From Pseudomonas sp. KU26590 (GTDB taxonomy: Bacteria; Pseudomonadota; Gammaproteobacteria; Pseudomonadales; Pseudomonadaceae), in the NCBI RefSeq assembly GCF_026153515.1, contig NZ_CP110644.1:3997501-4061500 (forward strand): 64,000 bases of DNA. The letters run 5' to 3'. Positions 1 through 10,297 of this stretch are shown piece after piece (positions within the stretch are counted from its first letter, which is position 1; every line of letters starts with the position of its first letter). The notes below the pieces were generated by a model. That model saw only the letters and a list, made by a program, of their open reading frames with translations, ran no database searches and had not been told where the DNA came from. The translations under genes and the position numbers were made by a program.

Positions 1-1297
1 CGTCCTGCGGGTAATAACTGACGCCGATGCTCGCAGACAGGGCAACATTCAACGCCCCCAACTGCACCACCTCGCTGGCCGACGCCAGCAGCCGCTCAAG
101 GGTCGGCGCGCTGTCGCACACATGTTCGAGATCGACGATCAACGCCACGAATTCGTCCCCGCCCAGGCGAGCCAGGGTGCAGGCGTCGTTCAGCACGTGC
201 TGCATGCGCCGGGAGACGCTGGACAGCACCCGATCACCTACGTCATGCCCGTGCAGGTCGTTGATGGCCTTGAAACCGTCCAAGTCCAGATACGCCAGCG
301 CCAGGGTCGTGCCCGAGCGCAACGCGCTGGCCATGGCTTGTTGCATGCGCGAGGCCAGCAAAACGCGGTTCGGCAAGTGGGTGAGCGGGTCGTAGTGGGC
401 CACGTATTCGAGCTGCCGCTGGTAACTGTGCAGTTCGGTGACGTCGGTAAAGAGCGAGACGTAATGCTGGGTCACGCCATCAGCGTCGACAATGGCGGTA
501 ATGGTCTGGCGCGCGGCGTAGGCAGAACCGTCACGCCGACGGTTCCACAGATCGCCTTGCCAGTAATGTTCCGACAGCAAACGGCTCCACAGGCCCACGT
601 ACTGCGCGCGCGGAGTCATGCCGGAGGAGAGAAAGCGCGGATTTTTGCCTATGGATTCGCTGCGTTCATAGCCGGTGATGGTCGTGAAGGCTTCGTTGAC
701 TTCAATGATTGCGCCGGCCGGATCGGTGATCATGATGCCTTCCCGCGCGTGGGTGAAGACGCTCGCGGCGAGGTTGAGACGCTGCTCGACTTCCCGCCGT
801 GCCGTGAGGTCACTAAGGGTGACTCGGATGCCGCCCGACTCACCGCCGTGGCGCACGCAGTTCAGTCGCGCCTGCCAGTGCGTGCCGTCGGTGCGCTCCA
901 GGCTCAGATCGCACTCCTGCGCCTGGCCGCTGCGACAGACCCGGCCGAATACCTGCTGCCAATGATCGCGGTCACGGCTGACGACGCGGGCGGCAAAACG
1001 GCGCTGCAACAGGCGGTGACGCGGGTAGCTCAGCAGTGTCTCGCCGGTGCGGTTGACGGCTTCAATGACCCCTTGCGGGGTCAGCGTCAGGTAGCCCACC
1101 GGCGCGTTCTCATACAAATCCAGATAGAGATCGCGCGAGGCTTCCAAGGCGAATTGCGTAGCGCGCAGTTCCTCGTTCTGCATCTGCAATTCGACCTGGT
1201 GCAATCGCAAGTCATGCAGCAGCCGGGCATTTGCGTCCAGGCTGTCAGGCGGATTCGCGGAGTGGACGATAGGGGGCGCGGGGGGCGGCGTCTTCAT
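1..1297 (-). CDS. PAS-PAS-GGDEF signalling protein, 3' end outside window
   Basis: Reading the minus strand from an ATG at 1297 gives an open frame of 432 codons that runs off the left edge. A short helical N-terminus is followed by two PAS-type segments (about residues 45-160 and 165-290) and a GGDEF domain with an intact GGDEF motif at residues 379-383, preceded by the typical DxDxFKxIND-like stretch. GGDEF domains make cyclic di-GMP at the inner face of the membrane or in the cytosol; the PAS units probably sense a ligand or redox state. No membrane segment is seen. An EAL domain may follow outside the window. It starts 14 bases after the CheB-CheR fusion, so the two are probably co-transcribed. 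Confidence 0.88.
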   Translation of the reverse strand, partial: MKTPPPAPPIVHSANPPDSLDANARLLHDLRLHQVELQMQNEELRATQFALEASRDLYLDLYENAPVGYLTLTPQGVIEAVNRTGETLLSYPRHRLLQRRFAARVVSRDRDHWQQVFGRVCRSGQAQECDLSLERTDGTHWQARLNCVRHGGESGGIRVTLSDLTARREVEQRLNLAASVFTHAREGIMITDPAGAIIEVNEAFTTITGYERSESIGKNPRFLSSGMTPRAQYVGLWSRLLSEHYWQGDLWNRRRDGSAYAARQTITAIVDADGVTQHYVSLFTDVTELHSYQRQLEYVAHYDPLTHLPNRVLLASRMQQAMASALRSGTTLALAYLDLDGFKAINDLHGHDVGDRVLSSVSRRMQHVLNDACTLARLGGDEFVALIVDLEHVCDSAPTLERLLASASEVVQLGALNVALSASIGVSYYPQD

Positions 1298-1311
1298 AGT
1301 CCTCCCTGGCC

Positions 1312-4215
1312 TCAGGTGAGAGAACGTTCAGGCTGCATCGCCAGCAGAATCAGGTGCGGGCGGGTACCGTCCCCCGCTACCCGACGGGCATTGAGGGTGA
1401 TCGCCCGCGGCCCTGAGCCGGTCAGCTCATGCTCTACGACGAAACCATCGAAGCTGGTGTCGCTCTCCAGAATCGTGCCGAGCTTTTGCCTCAGCGCAGG
1501 GATGTCCCATTGGCGATTGTTGAGTTCGAAGAGCCTGCGGCCGGTGGTCAACGGCTCGGTGGTCGGGAAGGTCCGGTAGTAGGAACGACTGGCGGACACG
1601 ACGCAGAGGTTTTCATCCAGCACCAGCAACGGCTCGATCACCGTGTCGACGATGGCCTCGGCCAGTTCCCGCGCAGCCTGCACGGCCTTCTGGTTGGCGA
1701 TGCGGCTGTTGATGTCGTGAAAGGTCATCACCACGCCGTCGATGACGTTGTCCAGCGTGCGGTACGGTGCCAGCCGCGCCAGGAACCAGTTGCCCGAGAC
1801 AGTGCACAGTTCGATCTCTTGCGGGATCAGCATGTCGAGCACCTCCTGCGCGGGGACCAGTAGGTCAATGGAGTGGATGTACGAAGAGATATCGGCCAAT
1901 GGCCGCCCCACATCCTTGGGAATCAGGCGGTAGATCTTCACGGCATCGCGCGTAAAGCGGCGAATAATCAGCTTTGTATCAAGGAATATAGTCCCGATAT
2001 TGATGCTGTCGAGGAGGTTCTTCATGTCATTTTGCATGTCGCCGAGCTGCTCGATTTTCGCTTGAAGCTCGGCATTGACGGTGACCAGTTCCTCATTGAC
2101 CGATTGCAGCTCTTCACGGGAGGTTTCCAGCTCCTCGTTGGATGACTGCAGCTCTTCATTGGTCGATTGCATCTCTTCGTTGGCCGCGCCCAGCTCCTCG
2201 TTCAGGTGCTGCAATTCGTCGATGGTCGCCTGCAGGTTCTCTCGGGTGTAAGCCAGGTCGTGCTCCAGCAGCCTGACCCGTTCGGGCGCCAGATGTGCGG
2301 CGGTGTCGGGCACTGAGTCGAGCGGGATATCCGCGCCGCTGGCCGGTTCCTGGAACGTGATCAGGAGCAATTGCTCTCCCTGCGCGGTGTTGCCCATCCG
2401 GCGCACGCTGAGGCTGACCCAGCGCTTCGCGCCATCGTTGGTGACGGGCAGCGGCTGGGTCGAGGTCGGTTCGGCGCTGAGGGCGGCACGTTGTACCGCA
2501 CCGCGCAGATCCAGCTGCAGGCCTTCGCGGGCCATTTCGACGACGTTGAGGCTGGGTTGCCCCGGCGCAGGGCGCAGGTAGCGGCCAGTGTCGCCGTGTA
2601 CATACAGAATGTTGCCAGCCAGATCGGTGACCACCGAGGCAGGGCCAAAGTCCTGCAGCAGCGCCCGGCGGGTCAGTTCGGCAATGTTGGTTTCCTTGGT
2701 CATGGTCGCGGGGCGGTCCGGAGGTCGGCTGATGGGGCTGGGCAGCCACGACAGCGTGCTGTCCATCGGCATGGATTTGGGGGTTCGGGTCTTCACGGCC
2801 CGGTAGAATTTCCATTTGCGCTGCAACGGCGTGAACAGTGTGACATGCCCGCCGATGCTCTCGGAAGGTGAAAGAAACAGCACGCCGTCAGGCTTGAGCG
2901 CGTAATGGAAGGTCGGGATCAGGCGGTTCTGCAGCGCATGCCCCAGGTAGATCATCAGGTTGCGGCAGCACAGCAGATCAATGCGGGTGAAGGGCGGATC
3001 CTTGATCACGTTCTGCACCGCGAAGACGATCATCTCGCGGATTTCCGTCTTCACCCGGTAGCCGCCTTCAACGCGGCTAAAATAGCGCTCCAGGCGTTCA
3101 GCACTGACGTCACTGGCGATGGTCAGCGGGTAAAACCCGGCGCGGGCGGTCCTGATGGCTTCGGCATCCAGGTCGCTGGCAAACACCTGAATGCCCGGCG
3201 GCGCCCCGGCGGCCTGATCCTGCGCGTGCAGCAGTTCGTGCAGAACAATAGCCACCGAGTAGGCCTCTTCGCCGCTGGCGCAACCGGCGATCCATACCCG
3301 CAGCGGCTCATCGGCAGCCTTGGCGTCGATCATCGGCTGGAGGATCTCCCGCTGCATGACCGTGAACGCGGCAGGGTCACGAAAGAACTGAGTGACATTG
3401 ATCAGCAACTCGTTGAACAGCGACTTGCACTCCTCCGCCGATCCCTTCAGCAGCCGCAGGTAATCATCCTCACTGGCGAGGTGCATGATCTGCAGGCGCC
3501 GCTCGATCCGCCGGGCGATGGTGCTCTTTTTGTACTGCGTGAAATCATGGCCGGTCATGCTGCGCAGGTGCAGAAGAATCTGCTGCATGGCATCCCCCGG
3601 CGTCATTGACGGTGCGGGGCCGTCCGGATCCTTGGCGCCAGTCAGTACGCCGGGCATCTGCTCGACGCTCAGAACATGGCTGGCGTTGCCCGCCTGAATC
3701 GCGCTATTGGGCATGCCGCTGTAGGTCGCCTCTTCCGGCCACTGCACAAGGGTTCTGCCGCCATGGTCGAGAATCGCCCGGCAGCCCGCGGTGCCGTCCG
3801 CACCGGTCCCGGACAGAATGACGCCGACCGCCCTCGTCCCGTGGTGCTCGGCCATCGACGCGAAGCAGGCGTCGATGGGCAAATGGTGGCCGCGCTCGCC
3901 TTCGTAGCGGGTCAGGACCAGCGCATTGGCCGTGACGCTCAAGGCGTGCTGCGGCGGAATCACGTAAAGGGTGTCGGCGTCGAGGGTTGCGCCATGGGTG
4001 GCCTCGACGACCGTCATGCGCGTCGAACGGGCGAGGATTTCTGTGAGGAGGCTGGGCGTGGCCGGCGCAAGATGCTGGATGACCAGAAAGCTCATGCCGG
4101 AATCGCTCGGCATCAAGCGCAGGAAGCGCTGCAACACTTCCAGGCCCCCCGCTGAAGCGCCAAGCCCGACGAGCAGGCGGCCTTGTGGGCGGTTGTGCAG
4201 CGCGGTATCGGGCAC
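1312..4215 (-). CDS. CheB-CheR-PAS fusion protein (chemotaxis methylesterase/methyltransferase type)
   Basis: The 967-residue protein begins with a CheB methylesterase domain (residues about 12-190; GASAGG with catalytic Ser21, QHL with His48, and a GTGADG motif). A CheR methyltransferase follows (about 210-480; a GCASGEEAYS SAM-binding loop and a CCRNLMIYL segment). Next is a long coiled coil rich in NEEL repeats (about 640-730), then one or two PAS domains. Such fusions occur next to sensor kinases and are thought to act in signal transduction rather than on classical receptors. No receiver domain is present. It is divergent from the hybrid kinase at 4487 and lies directly upstream of the GGDEF gene, so the three may form one sensory circuit (inference). 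Confidence 0.93.
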   Translation of the reverse strand: MPDTALHNRPQGRLLVGLGASAGGLEVLQRFLRLMPSDSGMSFLVIQHLAPATPSLLTEILARSTRMTVVEATHGATLDADTLYVIPPQHALSVTANALVLTRYEGERGHHLPIDACFASMAEHHGTRAVGVILSGTGADGTAGCRAILDHGGRTLVQWPEEATYSGMPNSAIQAGNASHVLSVEQMPGVLTGAKDPDGPAPSMTPGDAMQQILLHLRSMTGHDFTQYKKSTIARRIERRLQIMHLASEDDYLRLLKGSAEECKSLFNELLINVTQFFRDPAAFTVMQREILQPMIDAKAADEPLRVWIAGCASGEEAYSVAIVLHELLHAQDQAAGAPPGIQVFASDLDAEAIRTARAGFYPLTIASDVSAERLERYFSRVEGGYRVKTEIREMIVFAVQNVIKDPPFTRIDLLCCRNLMIYLGHALQNRLIPTFHYALKPDGVLFLSPSESIGGHVTLFTPLQRKWKFYRAVKTRTPKSMPMDSTLSWLPSPISRPPDRPATMTKETNIAELTRRALLQDFGPASVVTDLAGNILYVHGDTGRYLRPAPGQPSLNVVEMAREGLQLDLRGAVQRAALSAEPTSTQPLPVTNDGAKRWVSLSVRRMGNTAQGEQLLLITFQEPASGADIPLDSVPDTAAHLAPERVRLLEHDLAYTRENLQATIDELQHLNEELGAANEEMQSTNEELQSSNEELETSREELQSVNEELVTVNAELQAKIEQLGDMQNDMKNLLDSINIGTIFLDTKLIIRRFTRDAVKIYRLIPKDVGRPLADISSYIHSIDLLVPAQEVLDMLIPQEIELCTVSGNWFLARLAPYRTLDNVIDGVVMTFHDINSRIANQKAVQAARELAEAIVDTVIEPLLVLDENLCVVSASRSYYRTFPTTEPLTTGRRLFELNNRQWDIPALRQKLGTILESDTSFDGFVVEHELTGSGPRAITLNARRVAGDGTRPHLILLAMQPERSLT

Positions 4216-4486
4216 GGGACGCCTCCATGTGTCGAATGGACGGGGATGATGCCCGCTGCCGGTCAGCCGGGCAATGGCGGATATGCCGCCAGACCCCGCT
4301 GGCGGCTCAATAAGCCGGACAGGCGATCATATTGATGTCAGACTGGCGCCCGGCTGCCCCTGATAGCTCTGTGCCATACTCTGCGTATGTCGGGTCGCAG
4401 CGTCGCGCGGCAATGCCGTTCATCCAGTCGCGGAAATCTCCTCCCGCTTCCCCAGTCCATCCCTTTCTCTGAATCACTGTGTCGAG

Positions 4487-7159
4487 ATGTCGCCCATGAA
4501 GTCGGACACCGTACACATCGGCCCCCTGGATTTCCTCCTTGGCGGCGGCGAAATGGGGCAGCTGATCCGGGACTTCGATTGGGCGTCGACGTCACTGGGC
4601 GATCCGGCGGGCTGGCCGCAGTCGCTGCGTTCGGCCATCAGCATTTGCCTGCATTCGAGTTTTCCGACGGCGATCTACTGGGGCGAAGATTTCTGCCTGC
4701 TGTACAACGACGCCTGGGCGCCGATTCCGGCAGAACGCCATCCGGCGGTGCTGGGCCGCCCTGGGCAGGAAGTGTGGTCGAGTATCTGGGACATCGTCGG
4801 GCCGCAGCTTGAAGACGCCGTCATAAATGCCGAAGGCTTTTCAGCATTCGACCAGCTGTTGATGATGGAGCGCGGCGGGCGCCTGCACGAGACGTGGTGG
4901 AACTATAGCTTTACGCCGATCCGTGGGGAAAACGGGCGCATCGCAGGGATCCTCAACCAGGGTCACGAAGTCACCGAACGGATCCTGGCCGAGAGGCGCA
5001 AGGCGCAGGAACTGGTCCGCCAGCGCAAGATGTTCGAGCAGGCCCCCGGTTTCATTACCGTCCTCAACGGCCCCGAGCACCGCTTCGAATTCGTCAACCA
5101 GTCCTACACTCGGCTGTTCGGCGAGCGCCATTACGTGGGCAAAACCATCTACGAAGCGTTCCCGGAGCTGGCCGGTCAAGGGTTTTACGAGTGGCTGGAC
5201 GGGGTCTACAGCACCGGCGAGCGGCTGGTGCAGCAACGCACGCCGATCCAGCTCAATCACCCCGATGCGCCGAGCGAGGTGCGTTACCTGGATTTCATCT
5301 ATGAGCCGCTGCTGGATGAATCGGGCCAAGTGACGGGTATTTTCTGTGAAGGCTACGACGTCACCGAGGCGCATATCTCTCGGGCCGCATTGGAGGCCAG
5401 CGAAGCCGCGTTACGCGAGGAAACCCGCACCCTGGAAACGCTCAACCGGGTCAATGCCGAACTGGCTCTCGAACTGGACCTCAAGCGACTGGTGCAGACC
5501 GTGACCGACGCCGGCCGCGAGATGACCGGCGCCGAGATCGGCGGATACTTTCATAACGCCGCGAACGATCATTTTGATCTCTTCACCCTGTCTGGTGTCC
5601 ACTCGCCGGAACTGGCCCTGCTGCCTGGCCCGCGTTCCAGCCCGGTGTTCGCGCCCGCGTTCCTGACGGCGGGCGTGATGCGTTCCGACGACATGTTGCG
5701 GGACCCACGCTATGGGCGGATCTCTCCGCATTTCGGCCTGCCGACAGGCCACGTGCCGCTGCGCAGTTATCTGGCCGTGTCGGTGGTGTCGCGCTCGGGC
5801 GAAGTGCTGGGCGGGCTGTTCTATGGCCATCCCGAGCCCGGCCAATTCACCCCGCGCCATGAAAAACTGATGTCGGCCCTGGCCGCTCAAGCCGCCATTG
5901 CCATCGATAACGCCACGCTGTTCCAGCAGGTTCAGAGCGCCAACGAAACCCTCGAACAGCGGGTGCTGGCCCGCTCGCAGGAACTGTCCGAAGCCCATTT
6001 GGCTCTGCGCCAGGCGCACAAGATGGAAGCCGTCGGGCAGCTCACCGGCGGTATTGCCCACGACTTCAACAACTTGCTCGCCGGAATCATCGGCAGTCTG
6101 GAAATGATCGAGCGGCGCATCGCCAATGGCCGGGTGGACGGCCTGGACCGCTACGTCGGCGCCGCCCACGACTCGGCCAATCGCGCCGCCAACCTCACCC
6201 AGCGGCTGCTGGCGTTTTCCCGTCGCCAGACCCTCGACCCCAAGCCCACGGACGTCAACCGGCTGGTCGCGGGCATGGGTCAGCTGATCTCGTCTACCAT
6301 CGGGCCGTCCATCAGCATCAGCACCATCGCCAGCGGCGACCTGTGGCTGAGCAAGATCGACGCGCCGCAGCTGGAAAGCGCGCTGGTCAACCTGACCCTC
6401 AACGCCCGCGACGCCATGCCGAACGGCGGCGAACTCACCGTGCAGACCCGCAACGTCTCGGGCACCAGCGCTGCGGGTGTTGCGGCGCAACTGCCCGACG
6501 GCGACTTCGTGGAAATCAGCGTGAGCGACACCGGCACCGGCATTGCCCCGGAGATTCTCGACAGGGTCTTCGACCCGTTCTTCACCACCAAACCCATTGG
6601 CCAGGGCACCGGCCTTGGGCTGTCGATGATCCACGGTTTCGTTCACCAGTCAGGTGGCACGGTCCACCTGCGCTCCACCCAGGGCGCCGGTACGACGATT
6701 TCGCTGTACCTGCCGCGCTTTCACGGTGAGGGCGAGCAGGCGCCGGCCCGCTGCCCGTCACAGCCCGGCACTGCGGGCGAAACCGTGCTGGTAATCGACG
6801 ACGAGCCTCACGTGCGCATGCTGATGTGCGACGCCCTGCGCGAACGCGGTTATCAGGTCAGCGAAGCCATGGACGGGCCGTCGGGGTTACAGATGCTGCG
6901 GTCGATGGCATCGATTGACCTGCTGGTGACCGACGTCGGGCTGCCCGGCGGCATGAATGGCCGGCAGGTCGCCGACGCCGCGCGCGCCCTGCTGCCTTCC
7001 CTGGACGTGCTGTTCGTCACCGGTTACGCGCAGAACTCGGCAGTGGGCGGCGATCAACTGGAGACCGGCATGGCGGTATTGCTCAAGCCCTTTGGCATGA
7101 CCAGTTTCGCGCAGAAGGTCGGCGAGATGCTCCAGGCTGGCGCATCCGCTCACGACTGA
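4487..7159 (+). CDS. hybrid sensor histidine kinase (PAS-PAS-GAF-HisKA-HATPase-receiver)
   Basis: The protein has 890 residues. Two PAS-like regions (about 30-165 and 185-300) and a GAF domain (about 315-475) precede a HisKA domain whose H-box [13 protein letters not shown] carries the phospho-accepting His525. The ATPase domain has an N box ([11 protein letters not shown]) and G boxes ([16 protein letters not shown]). A C-terminal receiver (about 765-885) has acidic residues after VLVIDDE and the predicted phospho-acceptor Asp816 in TDVGLPG. No membrane helix is visible, so it is probably cytosolic. The ATG at 4487 is used; an in-frame ATG three codons later is an alternative. It is divergent from the CheB-CheR fusion. 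Confidence 0.93.
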   Translation: MSPMKSDTVHIGPLDFLLGGGEMGQLIRDFDWASTSLGDPAGWPQSLRSAISICLHSSFPTAIYWGEDFCLLYNDAWAPIPAERHPAVLGRPGQEVWSSIWDIVGPQLEDAVINAEGFSAFDQLLMMERGGRLHETWWNYSFTPIRGENGRIAGILNQGHEVTERILAERRKAQELVRQRKMFEQAPGFITVLNGPEHRFEFVNQSYTRLFGERHYVGKTIYEAFPELAGQGFYEWLDGVYSTGERLVQQRTPIQLNHPDAPSEVRYLDFIYEPLLDESGQVTGIFCEGYDVTEAHISRAALEASEAALREETRTLETLNRVNAELALELDLKRLVQTVTDAGREMTGAEIGGYFHNAANDHFDLFTLSGVHSPELALLPGPRSSPVFAPAFLTAGVMRSDDMLRDPRYGRISPHFGLPTGHVPLRSYLAVSVVSRSGEVLGGLFYGHPEPGQFTPRHEKLMSALAAQAAIAIDNATLFQQVQSANETLEQRVLARSQELSEAHLALRQAHKMEAVGQLTGGIAHDFNNLLAGIIGSLEMIERRIANGRVDGLDRYVGAAHDSANRAANLTQRLLAFSRRQTLDPKPTDVNRLVAGMGQLISSTIGPSISISTIASGDLWLSKIDAPQLESALVNLTLNARDAMPNGGELTVQTRNVSGTSAAGVAAQLPDGDFVEISVSDTGTGIAPEILDRVFDPFFTTKPIGQGTGLGLSMIHGFVHQSGGTVHLRSTQGAGTTISLYLPRFHGEGEQAPARCPSQPGTAGETVLVIDDEPHVRMLMCDALRERGYQVSEAMDGPSGLQMLRSMASIDLLVTDVGLPGGMNGRQVADAARALLPSLDVLFVTGYAQNSAVGGDQLETGMAVLLKPFGMTSFAQKVGEMLQAGASAHD

Positions 7160-7174
7160 TCAGTCAGTTTTTTT
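7153..7174 (+). terminator. possible weak terminator after the hybrid kinase
   Basis: A short perfect palindrome (GACTGATCAGTC) overlaps the stop codon and is followed by a run of seven T. The stem has almost no loop, so it is a weak candidate. Confidence 0.35.
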
Positions 7175-7267
7175 CGCCCAGCCACGGAACTCACAGGGCC
7201 GGCATGCCCCTAACCACGACGTCAGCGAACCGGCATAACGCCTGTTCCACGAGAGGTTTAGGTTTCC

Positions 7268-8689
7268 ATGTCTTCCAGCAACCCATCCGCCGCCATAGGC
7301 CAACCAGACGCGCAGCGCACCTCGCCGCGTCGTCTGATTTTCATCTCGGTCCTTGTCGCCACCATGGGCGCACTCGCTTTCGGTTACGACACGGGCATTA
7401 TCGCGGGCGCTCTGCCCTTCATGACCTTGCCCCTCGATCAGGGCGGTCTCGGCCTGAACCCCGTCAGCGAAGGGCTGATCACGGCATCGCTGATCGTCGG
7501 CGCCGCCTTCGGCTCACTGGCCAGCGGTTACCTCTCCGACCGTTTTGGCCGCCGCGTGACCCTGCGCATGCTGTCGCTGTTGTTCATCGTCGGCGCCCTC
7601 GGCACAGCCACGGCGCCGTCGGTGCCGTTCATGGTCGCCGCGCGTTTTCTGCTGGGTATCGCCGTCGGTGGAGGCTCGGCCACAGTGCCGGTGTTCATCG
7701 CCGAAATCGCCGGGCCGTCACGCCGCGCAAGACTGGTCAGCCGCAACGAGCTGATGATCGTCAGCGGCCAGCTGCTGGCCTACGTGCTGAGCGCGGTGCT
7801 CGCGGCGTTGCTGCACACCCCCGGCATCTGGCGTTACATGCTGGCCATCGCCATGGTCCCGGGCGTGTTGCTGCTGATCGGTACGTTCTTCGTGCCGCCG
7901 TCGCCGCGCTGGCTGGCCTCGAAAGGCCGCTTCGACGAAGCACAGAAGGTGCTCGAACAATTGCGTGACACCAAAGACGCCGCCAAGCGCGAAGTCGAGG
8001 AAATGAAAACCCAGGAGAAAGAGGCCCACAAGCGCGTCGCCGCGCGCGATTTGCTGCGTCAGCCGTGGGTGTTGAAGCTGCTGATGATTGGTGTCGGGCT
8101 TGGCTTTACCGCGCAGTTCACCGGCGTCAACGCGTTCATGTACTACACGCCGATCATCCTCAAACACACCGGCATGGGCACCAACGCTGCACTCACCGCG
8201 ACCATCGGCAACGGCATCGTTTCGGTGATCGCCACGCTGCTGGGGATCTGGGCGATCGGCCGTTACGGGCGTCGGCACTTGCTGATGACCGGTCTGGTCA
8301 TCGTGGTCCTGATGCAGGCCGCGCTGGGTTGCGTGCTGATGTTCATGCCGCAGAACCTGACCCAGAGCTATGCCGCGCTGGCGTGCATTCTGGTGTTCCT
8401 GCTGTTCATGCAGATGTGCATTTCGCCGGTGTACTGGCTGCTGATGTCCGAGCTGTTCCCTATGCAGGCGCGCGGCTTGCTGACCGGCACGGCGGTGTCG
8501 ATGCAGTGGCTGTTCAACGCGACCGTCGCGTTCCTCTTCCCGATCGCGGTGGACACCCTTGGCAACCCGACCTTCTTCGTGTTTGCGGCGATCAACATCG
8601 GCTCGCTGATCTTCGTGTTCCTGTGCCTGCCGGAAACCAAGGGCAAGTCCCTTGAGCAGATCGAAAAGCACATGAAGAAGGAGCTGTGA
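7268..8689 (+). CDS. MFS transporter, sugar-porter family
   Basis: The protein has 473 residues with 12 predicted membrane helices. Sugar-porter signatures are present: SDRFGRR between helices 2 and 3, SPRWL after helix 6, RYGRR between helices 8 and 9, and PETKGKSLEQIE at the C-terminus. The family (XylE, GalP, AraE, IolT) moves sugars or polyols with protons across the inner membrane; the substrate cannot be read from sequence. The start has an AGG-type ribosome site upstream. Neighbouring genes give no pathway context, and it appears to be a single-gene unit. Confidence 0.92.
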   Translation: MSSSNPSAAIGQPDAQRTSPRRLIFISVLVATMGALAFGYDTGIIAGALPFMTLPLDQGGLGLNPVSEGLITASLIVGAAFGSLASGYLSDRFGRRVTLRMLSLLFIVGALGTATAPSVPFMVAARFLLGIAVGGGSATVPVFIAEIAGPSRRARLVSRNELMIVSGQLLAYVLSAVLAALLHTPGIWRYMLAIAMVPGVLLLIGTFFVPPSPRWLASKGRFDEAQKVLEQLRDTKDAAKREVEEMKTQEKEAHKRVAARDLLRQPWVLKLLMIGVGLGFTAQFTGVNAFMYYTPIILKHTGMGTNAALTATIGNGIVSVIATLLGIWAIGRYGRRHLLMTGLVIVVLMQAALGCVLMFMPQNLTQSYAALACILVFLLFMQMCISPVYWLLMSELFPMQARGLLTGTAVSMQWLFNATVAFLFPIAVDTLGNPTFFVFAAINIGSLIFVFLCLPETKGKSLEQIEKHMKKEL

Positions 8690-8715
8690 GCCCCCGCTCC
8701 TGAAACCGCGCGCGT

Positions 8716-9411
8716 TCAGCCGAGCAATTCGGTGATCCAGCGCACTTGCTGCGCGGTGTCGCGAAGCTTGTCTTCCGGCACTGCCTGCCGCGCCTGCTGC
8801 AAGTTGGCCAACGTGCGCTGCCTGTAACGCAGCAGGCGCCGCCACTTTTCGAGAAACGCCGGGCTGCGTTCCGTCATCAACAGCGGGCCGAAGTACAGCG
8901 CTTCAGGGCTGTACACCACCGGCCCGCTGGGTTCGGCGACGATGATTTCGTAGTCGAAGCGGTTCTCCCGCAGCACGTCCTCGTGGACGATGCGATACGC
9001 GTTGTCCATCAACCACTGGCGCAGCTCAGGCTCGCCGCCATTGGGCTGCAGAATCAACAGTTCCCTTCCGTTGAGCCGCCCTTTGCCGGCCTCGACGATG
9101 TCGCGAATGGTCTCGCCCCCCATGCCGCAGAGGCTGATCGCGGTGATACCGTCTTCCACCTCAATCGCAGCAAGGCCATCGGCCAGGCGCACATGGATGT
9201 GCTGCTCGAAACCGTTCTCGCGCACCGTACGTTGTGCGGCGCTGAACGGCGTCGTCGCCACCTCCCCCGCCACGGCCATCGCAATGGTTCCGCGGCGCAT
9301 CAACGCCACCGGCAGGTAGGCGTGATCGGAGCCGATGTCGGCCAGTCGCGCGCCGGCCGGCACCAGCGCCGCCACGCGCTCCAGACGCCTGGACAATGTG
9401 TGTTCGTTCAA
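8716..9411 (-). CDS. trmK: TrmK-like tRNA (adenine-N1)-methyltransferase
   Basis: A class I SAM-dependent methyltransferase of 231 residues. The glycine-rich motif LADIGSDHAYLPVAL lies near the N-terminus, followed by CGMGGE and the family motif LQPNGGEPELRQWL. The Bacillus member TrmK methylates A22 of tRNA; in proteobacteria the role is presumed from homology. I place the start at the TTG at 9411, because AAGGGG lies about eight bases upstream and the product then has normal family length. A longer reading from an ATG at 9519 adds 36 low-complexity residues unlike the family. Confidence 0.85.
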   Translation of the reverse strand: MNEHTLSRRLERVAALVPAGARLADIGSDHAYLPVALMRRGTIAMAVAGEVATTPFSAAQRTVRENGFEQHIHVRLADGLAAIEVEDGITAISLCGMGGETIRDIVEAGKGRLNGRELLILQPNGGEPELRQWLMDNAYRIVHEDVLRENRFDYEIIVAEPSGPVVYSPEALYFGPLLMTERSPAFLEKWRRLLRYRQRTLANLQQARQAVPEDKLRDTAQQVRWITELLG

Positions 9412-9506
9412 CGTTGCAGCCCCTTTGCTCGCCACCGCCCGGCACGACCTGCCGAAACGGGCCGTGAGTCTGTCGGGCGGTGGCGAGGATTTCAACTGCG
9501 GCGACG

Positions 9507-9722
9507 CGGGGCTGCCCACTCTGGCTGCCGCAATACATGGCCCAACCGTCCGTGCTCAGCGGTGAGCTGGTCGCGTTGTTCGAGGACTGGCAGCTGGAAT
9601 CGATGCCCATGTACGTGGCCTTCCCGCCCAACCGGCATATCAGCCTCAAGCTGCGGGTGTTCATCGACTGGGTTGTGGAGTTGATGGGCGACGGGTACAA
9701 CAGCCGATCTTCCGCAACGATT
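9507..9722 (+). pseudogene. remnant of a LysR-family regulator (C-terminal piece)
   Basis: About 70 codons encode what looks like the end of a LysR effector-binding domain, including LWLPQYMAQPSV, a LFEDW segment, and FPPNRHISLKLRVFIDWV, which is the usual final helix region. There is no DNA-binding domain upstream; the sequence before it is the 5' region of the oppositely oriented trmK-like gene. The frame continues past the expected end into the acetyltransferase gene. This is best explained as a leftover of a deleted regulator. Confidence 0.7.
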
Positions 9723-9741
9723 GAACAAGGACAAACGCGCC

Positions 9742-10227
9742 ATGGACGAAGTGATCAGCTACCGAGAAGCCACGGTCGAGGATGTGGCGGCGATCTGCGA
9801 ATTGGGGCAGTTACTCAACGCGATTCACCACGCGGAGCGCCCTGACATCTATGCGGCTGAAACACTGGATTACACGCGCGATGCCCCGCACTGGATGAGC
9901 TTTCTGAACAATCCGGAGCAGGTTATTTTCCTGGCGTTTGTCGGGGATCGAGCGGCGGGCTTTGTCAGTGCCGGGATGTTTTCAGCCGGTGGCCCGTTGA
10001 TGCGGCCGATGGCGTTCGCGCGGATTGGTTCGGTGTGCGTGGCTCAGCTTTACTGGGGGAAAGGCTTGGGCCGTGGCCTGATCCAGCACGTGCAAGCCTG
10101 GGCGCTGGAGCGCGGTGCCCAGGATATTCGGCTGACGGTGTGGGGCTTCAATACCAATGCGCGGCGGCTGTATGAAGAGCTCGGCTTTGAGACGCGGGCC
10201 TTTGAAATGGGCATGCACCTGACGTGA
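9742..10227 (+). CDS. GNAT-family N-acetyltransferase
   Basis: The protein has 161 residues with the GNAT fold. The acetyl-CoA-binding motif A is seen as QLYWGKGLGRGLIQHV (about residues 100-115), and the C-terminal NTNARRLYEELGFE is typical of motif B. The substrate is unknown. The ATG at 9742 has AAGGA about ten bases upstream and is preferred to the TTG at 9721. It is plus-strand and lies just before the TetR-family gene, but the operator box in between suggests separate transcription. Confidence 0.9.
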   Translation: MDEVISYREATVEDVAAICELGQLLNAIHHAERPDIYAAETLDYTRDAPHWMSFLNNPEQVIFLAFVGDRAAGFVSAGMFSAGGPLMRPMAFARIGSVCVAQLYWGKGLGRGLIQHVQAWALERGAQDIRLTVWGFNTNARRLYEELGFETRAFEMGMHLT

Positions 10228-10254
10228 GCACCATTCATCGTACGCACCCGACAC

Positions 10255-10272
10255 TTTGTAGACGACCGGTCA
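10255..10272 (+). promoter_or_regulatory. probable TetR-family operator (box 1)
   Basis: The sequence TTTGTAGACGACCGGTCA lies 25 bases before the repressor start and is repeated exactly before the reductase gene. It contains the palindrome GACCGGTC, similar in style to known NemR-type boxes. It probably mediates autoregulation by the adjacent TetR protein. Confidence 0.7.
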
Positions 10273-10297
10273 GTTTTGTTTTAAGGTGCTTCGCATT

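Noticed and set aside
122..1579. Plus-strand frame of 485 codons at the left edge
   Set aside because: The minus strand here encodes PAS and GGDEF domains with intact motifs; the plus frame crosses into the next gene without domain support.
5411..6646. Long open frame opposite the hybrid kinase gene (411 codons)
   Set aside because: It mirrors a gene with strong GC third-position bias, and its residues (many Gly, Val, Gln, Arg, His) show no domain. The kinase on the plus strand has all expected motifs.
7718..8845. Minus-strand frame of 375 codons over the MFS gene
   Set aside because: It is rich in His, Arg, Gln and Ala with no fold signature and spans the end of a clear transporter gene.
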